64,000 nt of DNA, taken from the NCBI GenBank assembly GCA_963931165.1, contig OZ006985.1:1302001-1366000 (forward strand), read 5' to 3'. Source of the stretch: Ornithoclostridium sp944380285. Lineage in GTDB: Bacteria > Bacillota > Clostridia > Christensenellales > UBA3700. Position 1 is the first letter of the stretch; the number at the start of each line of letters is the position of its first letter. Position numbers and translations under genes: made by a program. Positions 59,115-64,000 of this stretch are shown here, one piece after another. The notes beneath the pieces were generated by a model. That model saw only the letters and a list, made by a program, of their open reading frames with translations. It had not been told where the DNA came from and made no database searches.

Positions 59115-60656
59115 TCAGTTTTTTGCTGCCGTCACGCCAAGCCCTTCCTTCATAAACTTTGCAAAAGCGGCTTGTCCTTTGTCATTGTTTTTGAACACCG
59201 CGGTATATTCGAGGATGCGCACGCAGGCGTCGTTGACATAGTCGGTGACGGCCTGTTTTGCCGACTTTTCGCTCAAAGACGAACCGTTTGCGGCGATCAA
59301 AGCCTCGATCATACCGGCATGTTTGTGCATGGGGTGATCTTCGGCTGCGAGCGCGGCTTTGTCGAACCTGACCTCGCCGGTCAAGTATCTCTCGACCTCG
59401 GCAAGCTCCTTTTTGAGACGTCCCGGCAAAATGAACAACCCCATGACCTCGATGATGCCGATGCCTTCCTTTTTGATGTTGTGCAGACACTCTTCGGGGT
59501 GGAAGATCCCATAGGGGCGCCTCTCGTCCGTGCGGTTGTTGCGGAGGATCATATCGACGATATATTCGTCGCCTTCTTTGCGTACGATCGGGGTGATCGC
59601 GTTGTGCTGTTCGGTCGTCTTGCAGATGACCTCGACCGACTCGTCTGTCCAATCGTTCCATTTTTCGAGCACAAAACTTGCGGCGGCATGGATCTGCGCC
59701 TTGTCTTTTGAGGTCAGCCTTACGACGCTGTTGTACCAATCTGCGACCGCAAACTTGACGGCGGGGAACTTGCCGCTCGAATATTCGGCGCGTGCGCCCA
59801 CGCTCATCATCGGCAACACTTTGAGTCCGCCTTGATAGTGGTCGTGCGTGAGTATCGAGCCGCCGACGATCGGAAGCGCGGCGTTGCTGCCCATAAAGTA
59901 GTGCGGAAAGAGGTCGACGAAGTCAAGCAGGCGCGCGAAACTCTTCGGTGTGACCGACATAGGGCGGTGTTCGTCCGAAAACGCGATCGCGTGCTCTTCG
60001 TAGTATTGATAGGGGGAATATTGCAGCCACCAATCTTCGCCGTCGAGGGTGATGGGAATGGTGCGCAGCGTCTGTCTTGCCGGGTGATTGAGGTTGCCGG
60101 CAAAGCCGACGTTGCTTTCGCACAGCATGCATGCGGGGTAGCCCGACTTGGGCTGCAATTTGGCGAGCGCGATCTGCTTGGGGTCCTTTTCGGGCTTGCT
60201 GAGGTTGATCGTGATGCCGATCTTACCGTACTTGCCGGTGTGTTCCCACTTGATGTTCTTGTTGATGTCCGTCATGCGGACGTAGTCGTTCGCCTTGGAC
60301 AGCGCAAAAAGCCAATCGGTCGCCGCCTTGACGCCTTTTGCGTCTTTCAGAGCGTAAAACTTGTCGGTGACGGCGGACGGAAGAGGGGTGAGAAGTCCGA
60401 ACATGCGCGTTTCGAAAAGAATGCGCGACGCGTCGTCGGTGATGCCTTTGTCCACCGCATATTGCACGAGCGGGTCGGCTATCTCGGTCTGAAAGTCGCC
60501 GAAATCCGGAGTTTCGTCCGCAGGGGCGGATTGACCGAACAGGTCGAGAAGGGTGTTGAGTTTGAGCATGCGGTCGCGCGGATCGAGATCGAGCGCTTTT
60601 TGAGCATAGTCGAGAAGTTGATTGATCTTTGTTCTAACTTGTTGATCGGTGAGCAT
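59115..60656 (-). CDS. galT: UDP-glucose--hexose-1-phosphate uridylyltransferase
   Basis: A 513-residue enzyme of the long Firmicutes GalT class, converting galactose-1-phosphate with UDP-glucose. ATG 60656 has AGAGGA six bases upstream. Landmarks: an N-terminal helical region, NLSKPEKDPKQIALAKLQ, YPACMLCESNVGFAGNLNHP, LTHDHYQGGLKVLPM (catalytic His-x-His region) and FHPEECLHNIKKEGIGIIEV. galK is transcribed divergently, completing the Leloir pair. Confidence 0.92.
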   Translation of the reverse strand: MLTDQQVRTKINQLLDYAQKALDLDPRDRMLKLNTLLDLFGQSAPADETPDFGDFQTEIADPLVQYAVDKGITDDASRILFETRMFGLLTPLPSAVTDKFYALKDAKGVKAATDWLFALSKANDYVRMTDINKNIKWEHTGKYGKIGITINLSKPEKDPKQIALAKLQPKSGYPACMLCESNVGFAGNLNHPARQTLRTIPITLDGEDWWLQYSPYQYYEEHAIAFSDEHRPMSVTPKSFARLLDFVDLFPHYFMGSNAALPIVGGSILTHDHYQGGLKVLPMMSVGARAEYSSGKFPAVKFAVADWYNSVVRLTSKDKAQIHAAASFVLEKWNDWTDESVEVICKTTEQHNAITPIVRKEGDEYIVDMILRNNRTDERRPYGIFHPEECLHNIKKEGIGIIEVMGLFILPGRLKKELAEVERYLTGEVRFDKAALAAEDHPMHKHAGMIEALIAANGSSLSEKSAKQAVTDYVNDACVRILEYTAVFKNNDKGQAAFAKFMKEGLGVTAAKN

Positions 60657-60686
60657 TGTTGTCCTCTCGTATTGTCGTTTGACTAT

Positions 60687-60718
60687 ATTATACAACAATT
60701 GTGCGCGCGTTGCAATTG
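60687..60718 (-). promoter_or_regulatory. galT promoter with ACAATTG dyad
   Basis: On the minus strand TTGCAA (60715-60710) and TATAAT (60692-60687) with 17-bp spacing. ACAATTG (60695-60701) and CAATTGT (60713-60719) form an inverted repeat over the promoter, a possible operator. Confidence 0.6.
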
Positions 60719-60970
60719 TCTTGCGGCAAATGCCTTTGATAATCGTTTATTTTTGAAAAAGGCTCGGCAAAATTTTTCAAAATTCGAAAACAAAATTATT
60801 GTATTATAAATTATTATCAATTATTATCAATGTTGCAAAATTTATATCAATTGTCAAAAATGCGACTCGAACTTCAAGGACGCCCTCCAAGGTCTCTGTT
60901 TCGCTGCGGCAAAAGAGGTGTTCGGCTCAATTCGGAATCATTCACTAATTTTGGCAATTGCCGATTTTGC

Positions 60971-60999
60971 TTGTATCGCCGCGGTGCGTGTGCTATAAT
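60971..60999 (+). promoter_or_regulatory. galK promoter
   Basis: TTGTAT (60971-60976) and TATAAT (60994-60999), 17-bp spacing. The rest of the 60720-60970 gap is A+T-rich with a doubled TTATTATCAA (60811-60830) and no gene I can support. Confidence 0.65.
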
Positions 61000-61040
61000 G
61001 TTTATAAACTGACGCGTGAGCGCATACGGAGGTACTCACT

Positions 61041-62300
61041 ATGGCATTGACCGCAAAGCAACTCAAAGACAACAAGCAATTTTGCGAAAATGTCGCCGCT
61101 CTCTACGGGGGCGGTCTCGACTATCAGGCGCAAAGATACGCCATGCTCTACAACAAGCATACAGCCGACTTTGGCAAGGGCGGCGCATTCTTTTCGTCTC
61201 CCGGCAGGATCGAGGTCATCGGCAATCATACCGATCACAACAATGGTAAGGTGCTGTGCGCGTCGATCAGCGTGGACAACCTCGGATGCGTGACTCCGCT
61301 CGAAGGCAAGATCGTAGTCGCCTCGATAGGCTATCCCGTCGTCGAGGTGGACATTGACGACCTCTTGCCCAACGCCGACGAATACGGCAAGAGCGAAGCG
61401 CTTGTGCGCGGCGTCATCGCCTACTACAAGGAGCACGGCTACAATGTCGGCGGTTTTGCCGCGACGACGACTTCGGACGTGTTCAACGGCGCGGGCGTCA
61501 GCTCTTCGGCTAGTTTTGAGCTGCTCATTTGCGAGATCCTCAACGTCATGTACAACGGCTCCTCGATCGACGCCGTCACCAAGGCGAGGGCGGCGCAATA
61601 TGCCGAGAACGTCTATTTCGGCAAGCCGTGCGGTTTGCTCGATCAGAGCGCGATCTCGCTTGGCGGGGTCAGCTACATCGACTTCAAGTCCATCGAAGAT
61701 CTCGAGATAGCCAACGTCGAGTGGACTTTCTCCGATCTCGACATCGTCTTGACTAACACCGGCGGCGACCACGCCGACCTCACCGATCAATATGCGTCCA
61801 TCCGTTCGGAGATGGAGGACGTAGCAGCGGCGATGGGCGCAAAGACGCTTCGCGGCGTGGACGAAGGGGAGTTTTGGAAGGACATCCCTAAGTTGCAGCG
61901 CAAGGTGAGCGGCAGGGCGATCTTGCGCGCGATACACTTCTTCAACGAGAACAGGCGCGTCGAAAAGGCGCTTGACGCCGTCCGTACATGCGACATCGTC
62001 AAGTTCGGCGAGATGATCGTCGAAAGCGGCAGAAGCTCCTATCAATTGCTTCAAAATTGCTATCCGCTCGGCGACACCGCCCAGCGCATACCTTTGGCGC
62101 TTGCGGTCGGAGGCAGGATGCCCGGCGTGCTCGCGACTCGCGTTCACGGCGGAGGTTTCGCAGGAACGGTGATCGCATATGTCCGCCGCGCGGACACCGC
62201 CGCATACGTCGAGCGGATGAAGTCTGTGTTCGGCGACAAAAACGTGTTCGTCATCGGCGTTCGCAACAGCGGAACGAGGGCGGTGAAGCTCGATGTATAA
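61041..62300 (+). CDS. galK: Galactokinase
   Basis: A 419-residue GHMP kinase phosphorylating galactose. SPGRIEVIGNHTDHNNGKVL (about 54-73) is the galactokinase signature variant seen in clostridia. GVSSSASFELLICEILNV (about 153) is the ATP-binding glycine/serine loop and RVHGGGFAGTVIAYV (about 370) is motif 3. ATG follows CGGAGG. It overlaps lgt by eight bases. Confidence 0.9.
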   Translation: MALTAKQLKDNKQFCENVAALYGGGLDYQAQRYAMLYNKHTADFGKGGAFFSSPGRIEVIGNHTDHNNGKVLCASISVDNLGCVTPLEGKIVVASIGYPVVEVDIDDLLPNADEYGKSEALVRGVIAYYKEHGYNVGGFAATTTSDVFNGAGVSSSASFELLICEILNVMYNGSSIDAVTKARAAQYAENVYFGKPCGLLDQSAISLGGVSYIDFKSIEDLEIANVEWTFSDLDIVLTNTGGDHADLTDQYASIRSEMEDVAAAMGAKTLRGVDEGEFWKDIPKLQRKVSGRAILRAIHFFNENRRVEKALDAVRTCDIVKFGEMIVESGRSSYQLLQNCYPLGDTAQRIPLALAVGGRMPGVLATRVHGGGFAGTVIAYVRRADTAAYVERMKSVFGDKNVFVIGVRNSGTRAVKLDV

Positions 62301-63384
62301 TATTCTGCTCGCTAATATTTTTGACAGCAGTATCGCATTCACGATCGGCAATATAACCGTCAGGTGGTACGGTATCTTCGTCACCTGCGGTATCGTGTTG
62401 GCGTATTTCCTGTATCTCTTCCTCTCGCACAAGAGGGGGATCGACCTCGACTTTTCGCTCGAAGCGTTCATATGGGTGCTGTTGTGCGCGGTGATCTGCT
62501 GCCGTCTTTTCTATGTGCTCCCGCGCGAAGAATACTATCCGATAGACAGTTGGGACGCATTCGTTCGCTTTTGGGACATCACCCAAGGCGGCCTCACGAT
62601 CGTCGGCGGCATTTTCGGAGGCGCGATGGGATTGCTGTTCTGCTGTCTGCGCAACGGCAAGTATTCGTATGCCAAGGTCGCCGACTGTGTCGTGCTTTGC
62701 GTGCTCGTCGGTCAGATCGTCGGCAGATGGGGCAACTATGCCAATCAAGAATTGTACGGACAGGTCGTCACGGACCCGGCGTTCCAAAAGTGGCCGTTTG
62801 CGGTGTTCATCGACAGGACGGGACAGTGGCACCAAGCGCTGTACATCTATGAGGGCGTGCTCAATCTGATCGGTTTGGTGATCGGGCTTGTGCTCTTCTT
62901 CAAGTACAAGAAGCTGCGCAATTTCACCATCTCGGTGTACTACATCTTTTGGTACGGTGTGGTCAGGGGCACGCTCGAATTCTTCAAGATCGAGCACGTC
63001 ACATTCCCCGGGACCGAGATCGGCGTGATACAGGTGATCTGCTATTGTGCGGCGCTCGTTGCGGTGGTCGTGATGGTGCTCAATCAAAGGGGCGTCGTGC
63101 GCTTTCAGAGCAAGTGCTTCACCGTCGACGGCGACCTGTTCAAGCCGACGGTCGTCCCCGACGACTATCTTGAGCGCAGGGAAGAGTATCTGCGCGACGG
63201 CATCCCGGGCAGTTCGTTCGCGGGGGTCGGCAAGCCGAGAGTGGGCGCCTATCCCGAAAAGATCGTCCCGACGCGCGTGCCCGAGGACTATCTCAAACGC
63301 AGGGAATACTATTTAGAGCACGGCATCCCGGGCACGTCGTTCTACGGCGAAGGCAGGGACCGCCACGGCGCGAAGGCGGAATGA
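62293..63384 (+). CDS. lgt: Prolipoprotein diacylglyceryl transferase with duplicated C-terminal tail
   Basis: A 363-residue membrane enzyme that attaches diacylglycerol to the lipobox cysteine. Seven membrane segments with the motifs QGGLTIVGGIFGGAMG and GRWGNYANQELYGQ (Lgt signature) identify it. After about residue 285 it has an unusual hydrophilic extension holding two related 40-residue units (VPDDYLERREEYLRDGIPGS and VPEDYLKRREYYLEHGIPGT). It would modify the two lipoproteins in this window. Confidence 0.92.
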   Translation: MYNILLANIFDSSIAFTIGNITVRWYGIFVTCGIVLAYFLYLFLSHKRGIDLDFSLEAFIWVLLCAVICCRLFYVLPREEYYPIDSWDAFVRFWDITQGGLTIVGGIFGGAMGLLFCCLRNGKYSYAKVADCVVLCVLVGQIVGRWGNYANQELYGQVVTDPAFQKWPFAVFIDRTGQWHQALYIYEGVLNLIGLVIGLVLFFKYKKLRNFTISVYYIFWYGVVRGTLEFFKIEHVTFPGTEIGVIQVICYCAALVAVVVMVLNQRGVVRFQSKCFTVDGDLFKPTVVPDDYLERREEYLRDGIPGSSFAGVGKPRVGAYPEKIVPTRVPEDYLKRREYYLEHGIPGTSFYGEGRDRHGAKAE

Positions 63385-63461
63385 CGACGGCAGCCATTGG
63401 CGCCGATCGAGGCAAGGAGACGGACGACCGCTCCGCTTACAAACGACAACAAGGATAAAAA

Positions 63462-64000
63462 ATGAGAAATCTTACACTTTTGACCGACCTCTATCAATTG
63501 ACGATGATGTACGGTTATTCCAAGAGCGACCTGATGAACAAGACGGCGGTCTTCGACGTCTTCTATCGCGGCGTGGGCAACAATTATGCGGTCGCGTGCG
63601 GACTTCAACAGGTGATAGAGTACATCGAGGGTCTGCGCTTCGACAAAGAGGAGATCGCCTATCTCCGCTCGCTCAAGCTGTTTGACGAGGAATTCCTCAA
63701 GATGCTTTCCGAATTGAGGTTCACCGGCGACATCTACGCGGTGCCGGAGGGGACGATCGTCTTCCCGCAAGAGCCGATACTCACCGTCAAAGCGAGGCTT
63801 TTCGAGGCTCAGCTGATCGAGACGGCGATCCTTTGCATCCTCAATCATCAGACGCTGATCGCGACAAAGACCGCCAAGATCGTCTATGCGGCGAACGGCG
63901 CGTCCATCGCGGAATTCGGGCTGCGCCGCGCGCAGGGTCCGGACGCCGGAGTCTACGGCGCGAGAGCGGCGGTCATTGCGGGCTGCGCGTCCACGTCCAA
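63462..64000 (+). CDS. Nicotinate phosphoribosyltransferase, 5' part
   Basis: The first 179 codons of a gene running off the window. MRNLTLLTDLYQLTMMYGYS, AVFDVFYRGVG, YAVACGLQQVIEYIEG and EFGLRRAQGPDAG are typical of the nicotinate phosphoribosyltransferase of the NAD salvage pathway (PncB/NAPRTase family). ATG 63462 follows AAGGATAAAA. Confidence is limited only by the missing C-terminus. Confidence 0.9.
   Translation, partial: MRNLTLLTDLYQLTMMYGYSKSDLMNKTAVFDVFYRGVGNNYAVACGLQQVIEYIEGLRFDKEEIAYLRSLKLFDEEFLKMLSELRFTGDIYAVPEGTIVFPQEPILTVKARLFEAQLIETAILCILNHQTLIATKTAKIVYAANGASIAEFGLRRAQGPDAGVYGARAAVIAGCASTS

Overview
The window looks like a chromosome segment of an uncultured member of the Clostridia (Bacillota). 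The evidence is the SCIFF peptide gene with its radical SAM maturase next to yajC and a TIGR04086-type membrane protein, a T-box leader on thrS, a DNA polymerase I with an eroded proofreading domain, strong AGGAGG-type ribosome sites and TTGACA/TATAAT promoters. Most genes are rich in GCG/GAC/CTC codons, and several islands are visibly A+T-rich and probably acquired.

Layout. 1-537: 5' part of a secreted-protein gene (minus). 645-10586: a compact phage head and tail-hub module (terminase, portal, scaffold-like, coat, gp4/gp10-like connector proteins, coiled-coil protein, two holin-like proteins) with no integrase, repressor or lysin. 10590-13994: two 176-bp direct repeats, the right one holding an intact tRNA-Ser(UGA) and the left one only its 3' part. 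They enclose a 3-kb cargo of a DUF1828/DUF6978-type pair, a TetR regulator and a metallo-beta-lactamase-fold hydrolase. 14.0-16.6 kb: tRNA-Ala(CGC), an IS3-like transposase stump, a uracil-glycosylase-like protein of unknown role, and at least five copies of a hairpin-rich repeat whose ends mimic tRNA 3' ends in reverse. 16.8-18.8 kb: a lipoprotein, a frameshifted sigma-like remnant and a 53-bp tandem repeat. 18.8-23.8 kb: two adjacent membrane proteins with several Rossmann (TrkA-N-like) domains and a C-terminal RyR domain. These are the strongest candidate for an uncharacterised signalling or conflict system. 23.9-35.4 kb: LysR and acetyltransferase, a flavin-reductase-like protein, undecaprenyl-phosphate translocase (DUF368), GH29 enzyme, AAA/DUF4143 ATPase, geranylgeranyl-reductase-like flavoprotein and an O-antigen-ligase-like protein. 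35.4-39.4 kb: tRNA-Leu(GAG) with a hairpin array, an EamA/CsoR cassette inserted between two copies of the mscS promoter, mscS and a phosphoesterase.

39.5-53.7 kb is mainly core: collagen-like protein, T-box/thrS, Na/Pi cotransporter, polA-coaE, ruvA-ruvB-queA-tgt, yajC and TIGR04086. A toxin-antitoxin pair (53.8-54.4 kb) then separates TIGR04086 from scfA-scfB (54.5-56.0 kb). A five-unit hairpin repeat follows, then an InlB-repeat lipoprotein, galT, galK, lgt and the start of a nicotinate phosphoribosyltransferase gene at the right edge.

Functional links: coaE follows polA with a 4-bp overlap. ruvAB (branch migration) is translationally coupled to queA-tgt (queuosine). galT and galK form a Leloir module split by a divergent promoter region. 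scfA supplies the peptide that scfB crosslinks. CsoR lies directly upstream of the EamA transporter it probably controls.
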